Shown here one piece after another: positions 8,933 through 16,898 of a DNA stretch of 40,889 nucleotides. Source of the stretch: CAYVKM01 sp964452045. GTDB lineage: Bacteria > Calditrichota > Calditrichia > RBG-13-44-9. Made by a program: the position numbers and the translations under genes. The notes beneath the pieces are model-generated. The model had not been told where the DNA came from. It made no database searches and was given only the letters and a program-made list of their open reading frames with translations. The stretch is from positions 1 through 40,889 of the forward strand of contig CAYVKM010000026.1 in NCBI GenBank assembly GCA_964452045.1, in the 5' to 3' direction. How positions within the stretch are numbered: position 1 is the first letter of the stretch; each line of letters starts with the position of its first letter.

Positions 8933-9075
8933 GTCTTTGCGAAGCAGGGACGCTGCGGCAATCTCAAAATATCTTGGCTGACTCAGGGAAGGATTTTCTG
9001 GCAAGCACCTTAAGCGGATCGCCACTCCCGCATTTACGGGATCCGGTCGCCTGCCTGCTGCAGGCAGGGAATGAC
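8933..9075. repeat. Composite palindromic intergenic repeat, copy 4
   Basis: This 143-bp copy starts GTCTTTGCGAAGC and ends GGGAATGAC. Near its end it has a strong CCTGCCTGCTGCAGGCAGG palindrome, corresponding to the one in copy 1. It is the most diverged internally. The remaining bases up to pgm (9076-9193) are AT-rich and probably contain the pgm promoter. Confidence 0.7.
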
Positions 9076-9193
9076 GCACAAATTTGCCATTTAAGAGCTA
9101 AAAATTCTATCACTTTATTATTATATTTACTGCCATGAAATTTTATAAAACTATAATTGATCAAACACATCCTGACTTCACTTTGGAGGAAAA

Positions 9194-10846
9194 ATGGCTC
9201 TCAGTCCTTTAGCCGGAAAACCTGCACCACTTGATTTATTGGTAAACGTCCCGAGGTTAGTTTCCGATTACTATACCCATAAACCGGATGCAAAAAATCC
9301 GGCGCAGCGGGTATCATTCGGAACATCCGGGCATCGCGGTTCATCACTGACCAACAGTTTTACCGAAGAGCATATTCTGGCAATCTCACAGGCAATATGT
9401 GAATACCGGCAGAAAAACAAAATCGATGGGCCGCTTTTCCTGGGGAAGGACACCCATGCCTTGTCAGAACCGGCCCTGGCAACTGCAGTCGAAGTCTTCG
9501 CTGCGCATGGGATAAATCTGATGATACAGCAAGGATTGGGCTATACGCCTACCCCGGTAATCTCTCACGCCATCCTCACGTACAACCGGGGACGAAAATC
9601 GGGATTGGCAGATGGTGTGGTGATCACCCCCTCACACAATCCACCGGACGATGGCGGTTTTAAGTACAATCCTCCCAACGGAGGACCGGCCGGTACCGAG
9701 ATCACCACAGTGATACAGGACAGGGCTAACGAAATATTGGAAAGTGGCGCCAAAGCAGTAAAAAGAATTGGATTTGAAAAAGCACTGTCATCATCCACTA
9801 CCACAATGTACGATTTTATCAAACCGTATGTGGATGATCTGATCAATATCGTCGATAGGGATGCTGTTACTGCAGCCGGTCTGAAAATTGGAGTTGATCC
9901 CCTGGGGGGATCGGGCATTGCCTACTGGGAGCCGATAGCTGAAAGGTATAAGCTGGATCTGAAGGTGGTGAATAAACGGGTCGATCCCACTTTTTCATTT
10001 ATGACCGTGGATAAGGATGGTAAGATACGGATGGATTGCTCCTCACCTTATGCCATGGCCGGGCTGATAAAACTGAAGGATGATTTTGATATCGCCTTTG
10101 GCAACGATCCGGATTATGACCGCCATGGTATTGTTACCCGAAGCGAGGGATTGATGAATCCCAATCATTATCTGTCGGTTGCCATTTGGTATCTGTTCCA
10201 GAACCGGCCCCAGTGGCGCAAGGATGCGGCGGTAGGCAAAACCCTGGTCTCCAGTTCAATGATCGACCGGGTTGCCGGGCATCTGGGGCGAAAATTATCC
10301 GAGGTACCGGTAGGGTTTAAGTGGTTTGTGGATGGATTGCTCGATGGCTCCTATGGATTTGGCGGTGAAGAGAGTGCTGGTGCATCCTTTCTTCGGAAAG
10401 ACGGAACAGTCTGGACGACCGATAAGGATGGGATTATTATGGATCTGCTGGCGGCGGAGATTACCGCAAAAACCGGCAAAGATCCGGCGGAACATTACCG
10501 TGAGCTGGAAAACAAATTTGGCAGTCCGGTTTATGAGCGCATCGATGCCCCGGCAAATGCAAAGCAGAAAGCTGTGCTGAAAAAGCTGAATCCGGACCAG
10601 GTTACGGTTAAGGAACTGGCCGGGGAAAAGATAACCGCCAAACTTACCCGGGCACCGGGAAATCAGGCGGATATTGGTGGTCTGAAAGTTGTGACGGAAA
10701 ATGGGTGGTTTGCGGCCCGGCCCTCCGGCACGGAAGAAATTTATAAGATTTATGCGGAGAGTTTTAAGGGGAAGGCACACCTCAATAAAATTATGGATGA
10801 GGCGCAGAGCATCGTAAAGGAGGCATTCAAATCGGCGGGGGTTTGA
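9194..10846 (+). CDS. pgm: Phosphoglucomutase (alpha-D-glucose-1,6-bisphosphate dependent)
   Basis: This enzyme interconverts glucose-1-phosphate and glucose-6-phosphate in the cytoplasm, linking glycolysis to UDP-glucose, glycogen and envelope polysaccharide synthesis. At 550 residues it matches the length of the bacterial Pgm family (about 546). All four signature loops are present: the phosphoserine loop TPSHNPPDDGG, the metal loop DPDYDRHG, the sugar loop GGEESAGASF and the phosphate-binding loop RPSGTEEIYKIY near the C-terminus. The N-terminal FGTSGHRGSS is also typical. The start is supported by TTGGAGG five bases upstream. The gene is flanked by repeats on both sides and appears monocistronic. 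The hairpin array beginning 17 bases after the stop may also serve as its 3' end. Confidence 0.96.
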   Translation: MALSPLAGKPAPLDLLVNVPRLVSDYYTHKPDAKNPAQRVSFGTSGHRGSSLTNSFTEEHILAISQAICEYRQKNKIDGPLFLGKDTHALSEPALATAVEVFAAHGINLMIQQGLGYTPTPVISHAILTYNRGRKSGLADGVVITPSHNPPDDGGFKYNPPNGGPAGTEITTVIQDRANEILESGAKAVKRIGFEKALSSSTTTMYDFIKPYVDDLINIVDRDAVTAAGLKIGVDPLGGSGIAYWEPIAERYKLDLKVVNKRVDPTFSFMTVDKDGKIRMDCSSPYAMAGLIKLKDDFDIAFGNDPDYDRHGIVTRSEGLMNPNHYLSVAIWYLFQNRPQWRKDAAVGKTLVSSSMIDRVAGHLGRKLSEVPVGFKWFVDGLLDGSYGFGGEESAGASFLRKDGTVWTTDKDGIIMDLLAAEITAKTGKDPAEHYRELENKFGSPVYERIDAPANAKQKAVLKKLNPDQVTVKELAGEKITAKLTRAPGNQADIGGLKVVTENGWFAARPSGTEEIYKIYAESFKGKAHLNKIMDEAQSIVKEAFKSAGV

Positions 10847-10863
10847 TGTTTAATAAATATGCC

Positions 10864-11088
10864 GTCCCTGACGGGACTCGGGGATTGGGCTATCCGCATC
10901 GTTTTCCTATAAATATTTCGTCCCTACGGGACTTAGGGATTCGCTCGTAGACATCGTTTTCCTATAAATATACCGTCCCTAACGGGACGCTTTCGGTTTC
11001 TATAAAATGATTATTAAATTTTGTCCCTTTAGGGACAAAATATTTTTAGCATAATCAAACCAAATTAAATTATAGTCCCGTCAGGGAA
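10864..11088. repeat. Regularly spaced hairpin array A (five palindromes)
   Basis: Five short palindromes of the GTCCC-nnn-GGGAC type lie at 10864-10877, 10920-10932, 10975-10988, 11023-11036 and about 11075-11088. Start-to-start steps are 56, 55, 48 and 52 bp. The spacers between them are AT-rich and are shared with arrays B and C (for example TATAAATAT before a palindrome and GATTATTAAAT between palindromes 3 and 4). It covers the whole 277-bp gap after pgm. Confidence 0.8.
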
Positions 11089-11123
11089 GAAATATTCATT
11101 GTTTCCCGATTTGAAACCGGTGG

Positions 11124-11492
11124 TTAAGAAAAATCCGTATCTTCTTTATTTGGATCAACACCCTGATATTTGGAATAAAATTTGTGAAATTGAATGGTTA
11201 AAAAAGTCATTTCAATTAACCAGAACGAAATGCTGTAATCATTGAATGTTAGGTGGCCCTTTATTAAATCATATATTAAGACTAAAATACAAAAAACGAC
11301 ATAGTAAACAGTTTTTCCTTGTTCAGATATCTCTGCATTCCGAATGCTTTTACGCCAGGTAAAATATCTAATAAAGATCTTGAGATTGAAGATAACTTCG
11401 AAGACATAAACCACGGAAACAATCATCAAAGCAATTAGGTTTGCTTTTAAAATTGAAAAAGTTGCACTCCAAAATTCGTTTAATATATACAT
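11124..11492 (-). CDS. Small membrane protein, unknown function
   Basis: The 122-residue product has about three hydrophobic segments (roughly residues 12-35, 62-78 and 88-103) and a charged C-terminus. I do not recognise a family. The coding sequence is markedly AT-richer than pgm or the MFS gene and lies between hairpin arrays A and B, next to the Y1 transposase, so it may be recently acquired or a passenger of the island. No convincing ribosome binding site precedes its ATG. It could be a minor or decaying gene. The flanking 11493-11662 stretch is AT-rich and holds no other gene. Confidence 0.5.
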   Translation of the reverse strand: MYILNEFWSATFSILKANLIALMIVSVVYVFEVIFNLKIFIRYFTWRKSIRNAEISEQGKTVYYVVFCILVLIYDLIKGHLTFNDYSISFWLIEMTFLTIQFHKFYSKYQGVDPNKEDTDFS

Positions 11493-11662
11493 CGGTAATC
11501 ATTTGATTTTATGATAATACAAGACGATAAATTACACTTTTTTCAATGCATTGATATTTAAAATATAATTCCTTTTCAAATATCGATAGCACAAGAATTA
11601 AGAAATTTCAAAGTTCTATACCGAACATTTGCAATTCAATATATTTGATTTTTTAGATTTAT

Positions 11663-11728
11663 GTCCCGCTAGGGACAATATATTTTTAACACAATTATAA
11701 TAAATTAAATTATAGTCCCGTCAGGGAC
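11663..11728. repeat. Hairpin array B (two palindromes)
   Basis: Two palindromes at 11663-11676 and 11715-11728, 52 bp apart, reproduce palindromes 4 and 5 of array A with the same intervening sequence pattern (TATTTTTA, then AATTAAATTATAG). The second ends just before the stop codon of the transposase gene. Confidence 0.8.
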
Positions 11729-11735
11729 GAAACAT

Positions 11736-12200
11736 TCATTCCCCAACATCACGCAAAATATACCGTTCGTCATATTTTATTCTGAACCGCTCTAACAATT
11801 CGATATATTCCTCCCGGAATGTTTTTCTTTTATGATGTTTCTCTTGATTCACAATATATTTTACCACGCTGTCAATTTGGGAATATGAATAGGAAAAGGC
11901 ACCATAACCCTCCTGCCATTTGAATTTTCCCAGGAGATATCCTTGTTCATTTATCCATTTAGATGAATTTCCTTTAACGTCCTGCAAAAGATCCGGGATT
12001 AGTTGTTGAGGTTTGTAGCCTACGAAAATGTGAATATGGTTTGGCATACCATTTATGGCGATTAATTTGTGATTATTATTTTGAATGATGCCGGTAATAT
12101 ATTTGTAGAGATCATCTTTCCATTCAGGACGGATTAAGGATATCCTATCCTGGACGGCAAAAACGAATTGCAAATATATTTGGGTGAATGTGTTAGCCAT
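11736..12200 (-). CDS. tnpA: Y1 (HUH) transposase, IS200/IS605 or REP-associated type
   Basis: The 154-residue protein is a single-domain HUH transposase. It begins MANTFTQIYLQFVFAVQDR and carries the metal-binding HUH motif in NGMPNHIHIFVGY. A DVKGNSSKWINE segment, WQEGYGAFSYS and the catalytic-tyrosine helix VVKYIVNQEKHH follow. These features and the length match a large Bacteroidetes-type IS200-like family. Such enzymes cut and rejoin single-stranded DNA next to hairpins, and some relatives act as RAYT proteins that spread REP sequences. The gene is intact with an ATG start, but it has no obvious strong ribosome binding site, and a palindrome lies close upstream, which could limit expression. 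No accessory tnpB is present. Confidence 0.9.
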   Translation of the reverse strand: MANTFTQIYLQFVFAVQDRISLIRPEWKDDLYKYITGIIQNNNHKLIAINGMPNHIHIFVGYKPQQLIPDLLQDVKGNSSKWINEQGYLLGKFKWQEGYGAFSYSYSQIDSVVKYIVNQEKHHKRKTFREEYIELLERFRIKYDERYILRDVGE

Positions 12201-12215
12201 CGGTTTTCATATTTC

Positions 12216-12383
12216 GCCCCTACGTGGCTTGGGGGTATTTTTGGGGTTCTTCTTCGCTATAAATATATCATCCCTGACGGGATTCCTTCGATCTCTATTA
12301 ATTGATTATTAAATCTTGTCCCTTTGGTGACAGGATACTTGCAGTACAATCAAATTAAATCAAAATATAGTTCCTTCAGGGAC
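12216..12383. repeat. Hairpin array C (four palindromes)
   Basis: Palindromes at 12216-12228, 12270-12283, 12318-12331 and 12370-12383 repeat the order and spacing of palindromes 2-5 of array A (54, 48 and 52 bp, against 55, 48 and 52). The spacers are recognisably the same but diverged, and several stems have lost symmetry, so this array is the more decayed. It fills the gap between the transposase and MFS genes. Confidence 0.75.
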
Positions 12384-12396
12384 GATATTTTCTCTC

Positions 12397-13722
12397 CTAT
12401 GTATGTACCCCTGGCATTTCCAAAACTCTCCCGGCTTTTGCATCTGCCCGCTTTAGCAAAATCGCAAAAACTAAACCGAATAATCCCAGACTGGCAAACA
12501 TCATCATGCTGGCGGTATAGGTATGGGTGGCATCCCGTAACAGACCATTAAGCCAAGGGAAAAGTGCCAACCCGATATTCTGGATCATAGTCATCAATCC
12601 GAAAGCAGTTCCCACCCGGTTCTTTTCCACAATCAGCGGAACCGATGGCCACATGGCGGCCGGCACCAGCACAAAGGCCGTACCCAGCACAATCATCGGG
12701 AAAGCCGGAGGAATCATGGTAAAAGCCATGGTCAGAAATGCGGGAATCATCAGGATCGACCCAACGACCATCATCTTTGCCCGGTGTCCATATCTGTCTA
12801 CCACCTGTCCGAAGATCGGGGCAAAAACCATAGAGGCAAAAATAATGATAGTGGTTGTTCCACCGGCAGTGGTAAACATGTGGAGTATATTCGCAAATAC
12901 CTGATACAGAAAACCACCCTCGCCGCCGGCTGTGAGCGGAAGTCCCCATTTGTCGTGGAAGAAATCGGTGGAAAGGGAGGTGAAGGGAAATATAGCCGAA
13001 TAAAATGTCACACATAGAAGTGTAACAAACCAGAAAGATGGCCGGAATTTTTTAATATCTGCCAGTACAATTTTATCACCGCCCTCTTCCTCTTTCAGAT
13101 TCAGTATCCTCTCACCCCGGCGATCCATTATTATATATATGAGATTTGCGCCCAGGGAGACCAGGCAGAACAAAACTGCTGCCCAGAGTGCCATTTTATA
13201 ATTACCAAAATATTCGGCAATAAGGGCTTCGGTATTAAAGCTAAACAAGGTACCCAGCCGGCTTATGGTGAGGGCAAGACCAAAAGACAGTGCGAGTTCT
13301 TTCCCCTTAAACCAGCGGGCGAGAATGGCGCTTTGTGCCACAACCAGCGATTCCGAACCCCAGCCAAATATGAACCGTCCGGTATAGAGTAACCACAAGT
13401 TTGGTGCCAAGGCAACAATAGCTGCGCCCAGGGTAACCAGGCCGGAAAACAGAAAACTGGCCCGACGGGTACCGATCCGGTCAATTAAAATGCCGCCGAT
13501 GAAAACCGATAGAATTGCAGCAACACTGTACAATGTGTACATCTGACCGATTGATTCACGTCCAACCCCCAGTGCCTGAATTAAAATCGGGGCAATAGCG
13601 CCGACGCTATCATACGCGAAATAACTGCCGAAGGTGAGCATGGCTACAAATAGTAAAACAGTGAAGCGGTAGATCCTGGTGGCGGGATGAAAAAAACTCG
13701 ATTTATCCGGAGAACCATTCAT
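12397..13722 (-). CDS. Major facilitator superfamily transporter
   Basis: The 441-residue protein has about 12 hydrophobic segments in two halves. It has the MFS loop 2-3 signature GGILIDRIGTRRASF and the equivalent GQVVDRYGHRAKMM in the second half. The start is supported by AAGGAAGAG upstream. A long cytoplasmic loop (about residues 205-230, acidic) separates the halves. The substrate is not evident. It is the last gene after two branched-chain aminotransferase genes on the same strand, with gaps of about 80 bases, so a role in amino-acid, keto-acid or small-peptide transport is a reasonable guess but only an inference. The N-terminal half (YFAYDSVGAIAPIL) is somewhat reminiscent of MFSD1-like proteins. 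Confidence 0.88.
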   Translation of the reverse strand: MNGSPDKSSFFHPATRIYRFTVLLFVAMLTFGSYFAYDSVGAIAPILIQALGVGRESIGQMYTLYSVAAILSVFIGGILIDRIGTRRASFLFSGLVTLGAAIVALAPNLWLLYTGRFIFGWGSESLVVAQSAILARWFKGKELALSFGLALTISRLGTLFSFNTEALIAEYFGNYKMALWAAVLFCLVSLGANLIYIIMDRRGERILNLKEEEGGDKIVLADIKKFRPSFWFVTLLCVTFYSAIFPFTSLSTDFFHDKWGLPLTAGGEGGFLYQVFANILHMFTTAGGTTTIIIFASMVFAPIFGQVVDRYGHRAKMMVVGSILMIPAFLTMAFTMIPPAFPMIVLGTAFVLVPAAMWPSVPLIVEKNRVGTAFGLMTMIQNIGLALFPWLNGLLRDATHTYTASMMMFASLGLFGLVFAILLKRADAKAGRVLEMPGVHT

Positions 13723-13801
13723 AATCTCTTCCTTATGCTAATCAGTTATAGACATGAGTTTTGAATCTAATAAGAAAGTGAAAAGATAAAAATGTAAAAA
13801 T

Positions 13802-14731
13802 TTAAATATATTGCAGCCAGTTGTGCCGGTCTTCCTTTTCTCCTGATACGATTCCAAAAAATTCATCTTGTAAAATTTTGGTCACCGGGCCCCGTTTTCC
13901 TTCACCAATATTAATCTTGTCGATACAACAGATGGGCGTCACTTCAGCGGCGGTCCCGGAGAAAAAAGCTTCATCGGCAATGTATAACATTTCCCGGGGA
14001 ATCATCTCTTCTTTTACTTCTATTCCATTATCCCTGCACAATTGGATGATGGACCAGCGGGTAATGCCGGGCAGAACCGAGGCAGCAATTGGGGGTGTAT
14101 ATACTTTTCCGTCGCGGACAATAAAAATATTCTCACCACTTCCTTCGGAGACGTATCCATTGGTGTCCAGGGCAATGCCCTCCACATATCCATTCTGCAA
14201 AGCTTCCATTTTTATCAGCTGGGAATTCATGTAATTGGCACCGGCTTTGGCCAGGGCAGGCAGCGTGTTTGGGGTAAAGCGATTCCAGGAAGCGACCTGA
14301 ACCTCCACTCCCTGCTCAATAGCTTCTGGCCCAAGATATTTTCCCCAGTACCAGGTCACAATATAGGTCTCCACCGGGGATTTAAAGGGATTGACCCCAA
14401 ATTCACCCAGGCCCCGAAAAATAACCGGGCGGATGTAGCATTCTTCGAAATCGTTTGTTTTAACAGAATCAATACAGGCCTGATAAATTTGGTCGTAGTT
14501 GAAATCGGGCGGATCCATGCGATAGATTTTGGCGGAATTGAACAGCCGCTTGACGTGTTCCGGTAGTCGAAAAATGGCGCTGCCGGATTTTGTCTTGTAA
14601 CAGCGAATGCCCTCAAACACTGCCGTTCCGTAATGCACCACATGGGACATGACATGAATTTTTGCATCCTCCCAATCAATAAATGTACCATTATGCCATA
14701 TTTTCGTTGCCAGACCTTTATTGGCAGCCAT
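13802..14731 (-). CDS. ilvE: Branched-chain amino acid aminotransferase (bacterial IlvE type)
   Basis: This PLP fold-type IV aminotransferase transfers amino groups between Glu and the keto acids of Leu, Ile and Val. The 309-residue length and motifs match E. coli IlvE along the whole chain: FEGIRCY near residue 39, the Schiff-base lysine K162 in ALAKAGANYM, the cofactor-phosphate region GYVSEGSGENIF, the PGITRWS loop and SGTAAEVTPI. A good AAGGAG site precedes the ATG. It lies directly downstream of a second, differently typed branched-chain aminotransferase gene (83-base gap) and upstream of an MFS transporter, probably in one transcript. No frameshift or missing residue is seen. Confidence 0.94.
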   Translation of the reverse strand: MAANKGLATKIWHNGTFIDWEDAKIHVMSHVVHYGTAVFEGIRCYKTKSGSAIFRLPEHVKRLFNSAKIYRMDPPDFNYDQIYQACIDSVKTNDFEECYIRPVIFRGLGEFGVNPFKSPVETYIVTWYWGKYLGPEAIEQGVEVQVASWNRFTPNTLPALAKAGANYMNSQLIKMEALQNGYVEGIALDTNGYVSEGSGENIFIVRDGKVYTPPIAASVLPGITRWSIIQLCRDNGIEVKEEMIPREMLYIADEAFFSGTAAEVTPICCIDKINIGEGKRGPVTKILQDEFFGIVSGEKEDRHNWLQYI

Positions 14732-14814
14732 ACGATCTCCTTTTTCTCAATGTATATTTGAGTTCAATTTTAACCCGATACGAAGCGGGGATGTAATAGA
14801 TACTGTGATAAAAA

Positions 14815-15840
14815 CTATTCTACCACCGTTACCCAGTTGAACGGATCCTCTTCCTTCTGGAGTTGAATACCGATTAGTTTATCGTATAGTTTATGGGCAA
14901 GTTGGTAATTGTTACGGTTGATATTATGAATTTTATCCTTCCAGCCAATATCACTAACCGAAGTAATAATGGCCGCGGTGCCTGTTACAAAACATTCCTT
15001 TGCCCGTTCTACCACTTCATCCACACTCAGATCACGTTCCTGAACATCCATGCCGTAAACTTCCCGAGCCAGGGTAATAACTGAGTCCCGGGTAATTCCG
15101 GGCAAGATTGTCCCGAGGGGGGGCGTTACCAGGGATCCATCATCCATTAAGGCAAAGAAATTTGCCGCACCTGCTTCTTCAATATTTTTGTTTTCGATCG
15201 GATCAAGATAAATCACATCGTTAAAACCTTCGGCAATGGCTAACTGTTTTGGTCGCATGGTTACCGGGTAATTGCAGACAGCCTTGGCATCTCCGGTACC
15301 ATGGGGACTGGCCCGGTTTACTTTTTTGGCCACCAGTTTTACAATTCCTACCTTATCAAAATATGGGCCAACCGGACTGGCAAAAATGTAAAAGAGATAT
15401 TCCTTTGCGGCCCGAACTCCAAGCAAACCTTCGGTGCCCACACAGACAGGCCTCAAGTACATGCTGCAGCGGCCATCATCACTATGGGGAATAAAATCCT
15501 TATTGGCTTTGACAATCCCGATAACACCTTTCATAAACATCTCGGCGGTAAAAGCCGGAATGGCTAATTTTTCGGCGCTTCTCTCAAAACGTTTGGCATT
15601 TTCAACCGGGCGAAACATGACCACATGGCCCTTATGGGAATAGTAAGCTTTAAGGCCCTCGAAAATTCCCTGACCGTAATTCAGCACGTTTGCGGCGGGA
15701 GAAAGAGAAATATTATGAAAGTCGACAATGTTTCCCTGATTCCATTTTCCTTCGCGATAATGACTCTCGTACATTTTCATTTCATTGGCATAACGATAAA
15801 GGGAAAAGGTTAATTCGTTGCAGTTAATCTGACGGGCCAT
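14815..15840 (-). CDS. ilvE: Branched-chain amino acid aminotransferase (type II, eukaryote-like subgroup)
   Basis: This second fold-type IV aminotransferase belongs to the longer BCAT subgroup found in eukaryotes and many bacteria. It has 341 residues, YGQGIFEGLKAY near residue 55, the RPVENAKRFERSAEKL segment, the Schiff-base lysine K186 in SPHGTGDAKAVCNY, the EEAGAANFFALM cofactor region and LPGITRDSV. It should catalyse the same reversible transamination of Leu, Ile and Val. Having both subgroups side by side suggests a division between biosynthesis and degradation or a different substrate preference. The start follows an AGGAGG site. The promoter probably lies in 15841-15983, since the preceding gene ends at 15984. 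Confidence 0.93.
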   Translation of the reverse strand: MARQINCNELTFSLYRYANEMKMYESHYREGKWNQGNIVDFHNISLSPAANVLNYGQGIFEGLKAYYSHKGHVVMFRPVENAKRFERSAEKLAIPAFTAEMFMKGVIGIVKANKDFIPHSDDGRCSMYLRPVCVGTEGLLGVRAAKEYLFYIFASPVGPYFDKVGIVKLVAKKVNRASPHGTGDAKAVCNYPVTMRPKQLAIAEGFNDVIYLDPIENKNIEEAGAANFFALMDDGSLVTPPLGTILPGITRDSVITLAREVYGMDVQERDLSVDEVVERAKECFVTGTAAIITSVSDIGWKDKIHNINRNNYQLAHKLYDKLIGIQLQKEEDPFNWVTVVE

Positions 15841-15983
15841 CCGGTCCTCCTGTGTGGTAAAAATACGTTAAAATATTCTCATTGAGATGAATATAAACGG
15901 TGCTATTTCAAAAATAAAATTGTTTTTCATTTTATAAATCGGTGGGAAATGGCTTCGGAGACTAATCGAAAACGTGAGGCAAT

Positions 15984-16889
15984 TTAGCAGGTTATGAGAT
16001 CCTTTTGTTTCATTTTCTTCTCCACACATCGCTTGTAATCCATTTCATAATGATATTCTTCCATGTATTTCTGCACGTGATTCTGGTATTCTTTACTGGT
16101 GAAATAATCTTTCAAATCCCGATCCAGCGGAATAATCTGATCGTAATTGGGCCAGGTTAATGTTTTACCGTTCTCTTTGACACATTCCAGGTCGATTCCC
16201 CAGGAAACTTCGGAGAGGGAATATGTGGATAACAGATCCCGTTCAATGGCTCGTCTTTTTCCTTCACATAGCGGTTCCAGATAGCGGAACTGCGTGCTGT
16301 ACATCTGGGCATTATGGAAATGTTCCGGGGTATTCACCAGACCGGCTGTACGCAGGCGACCACACATAATAACCAGAATCTCCATAACCATCTCACCGAT
16401 ACCCAGACCGGGGTATTTTTGTCCGGGCAGCTGTGGCTTCTCCGGTGGAAATTCTGCCTTGGGATTCTGCATGCACAGCCACTCCACCGCAATTACCTCA
16501 AAGTCCCGCCCATGGATAAGTGTTGGAAAGGGTGGGTAAATGGTGATATGCTTCCGCTTCACCACCAGTTCGCCCAGCAAATGATCGGGATGTTTTTTCT
16601 CGCTGTGAATGGCAATCCGCTGCTTGTATGGATCGTTGGTATTGATGGTCAATTTTACATCCTTATATCCTTTCGTCTCCAGAAATGCAAACAGACCGTA
16701 TTTTTCCAGGGCATATTTGATTCCAGATGGGGAATAGTAGCCCAGGAAGTAAGGTGAACCCCGCTCGGTTTCGCTGGTGGTGAAAAGGGAATCGACGCCG
16801 AGGGAAACATCTTTCTCCTGTAACCGCCTGAGCTGATGGGTGGTGAGGCGGCGAGAAATCTTTTGCAGTTTTTTTACCCGCTTGGACAT
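15984..16889 (-). CDS. Conserved-looking protein of unknown function, partner of the deacetylase gene
   Basis: The 301-residue soluble protein has no signal peptide or membrane segment. It starts with a basic stretch (MSKRVKKLQKISRRL), has beta-rich sequence through about residue 125, and then a helical part including GIGEMVMEILVIMCGRL, the HFHNAQMYSTQFRYLEP motif and EGKRRAIERDLLSTYSLSEVSWGIDLECV. It ends with a charged helix. I do not recognise a named family, although the HFHNA and RDL segments look like conserved cores. It begins nine bases after the stop of the histone-deacetylase-like gene, so the two are almost certainly cotranscribed and may act together. Whether it is a substrate, a regulator or an acyltransferase-like enzyme cannot be told from sequence alone. 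Confidence 0.8.
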   Translation of the reverse strand: MSKRVKKLQKISRRLTTHQLRRLQEKDVSLGVDSLFTTSETERGSPYFLGYYSPSGIKYALEKYGLFAFLETKGYKDVKLTINTNDPYKQRIAIHSEKKHPDHLLGELVVKRKHITIYPPFPTLIHGRDFEVIAVEWLCMQNPKAEFPPEKPQLPGQKYPGLGIGEMVMEILVIMCGRLRTAGLVNTPEHFHNAQMYSTQFRYLEPLCEGKRRAIERDLLSTYSLSEVSWGIDLECVKENGKTLTWPNYDQIIPLDRDLKDYFTSKEYQNHVQKYMEEYHYEMDYKRCVEKKMKQKDLITC

Positions 16890-16898
16890 TTCCGGCCT

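Larger units (their letters stand above)
11663..12383 (-). mobile_element. IS200-like / REP-associated element with flanking hairpins
   Basis: A single Y1 transposase gene lies between array B, whose last palindrome ends 8 bases from its stop codon, and array C, whose first palindrome begins 16 bases upstream of its start codon. IS200/IS605-type and REP-associated transposases are known to recognise such subterminal hairpins as single-stranded DNA and do not make inverted-repeat ends or target duplications. The exact element boundaries cannot be fixed from one copy. The limits given are the outermost palindromes adjacent to the gene. Confidence 0.6.

Noticed and set aside
10864..12383. Regularly spaced palindromes as a possible CRISPR array
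   Set aside because: The repeated units are only 13-14 bp, the spacers are homologous between arrays rather than unique, and no cas gene is near. They fit REP/IS200-type hairpins.
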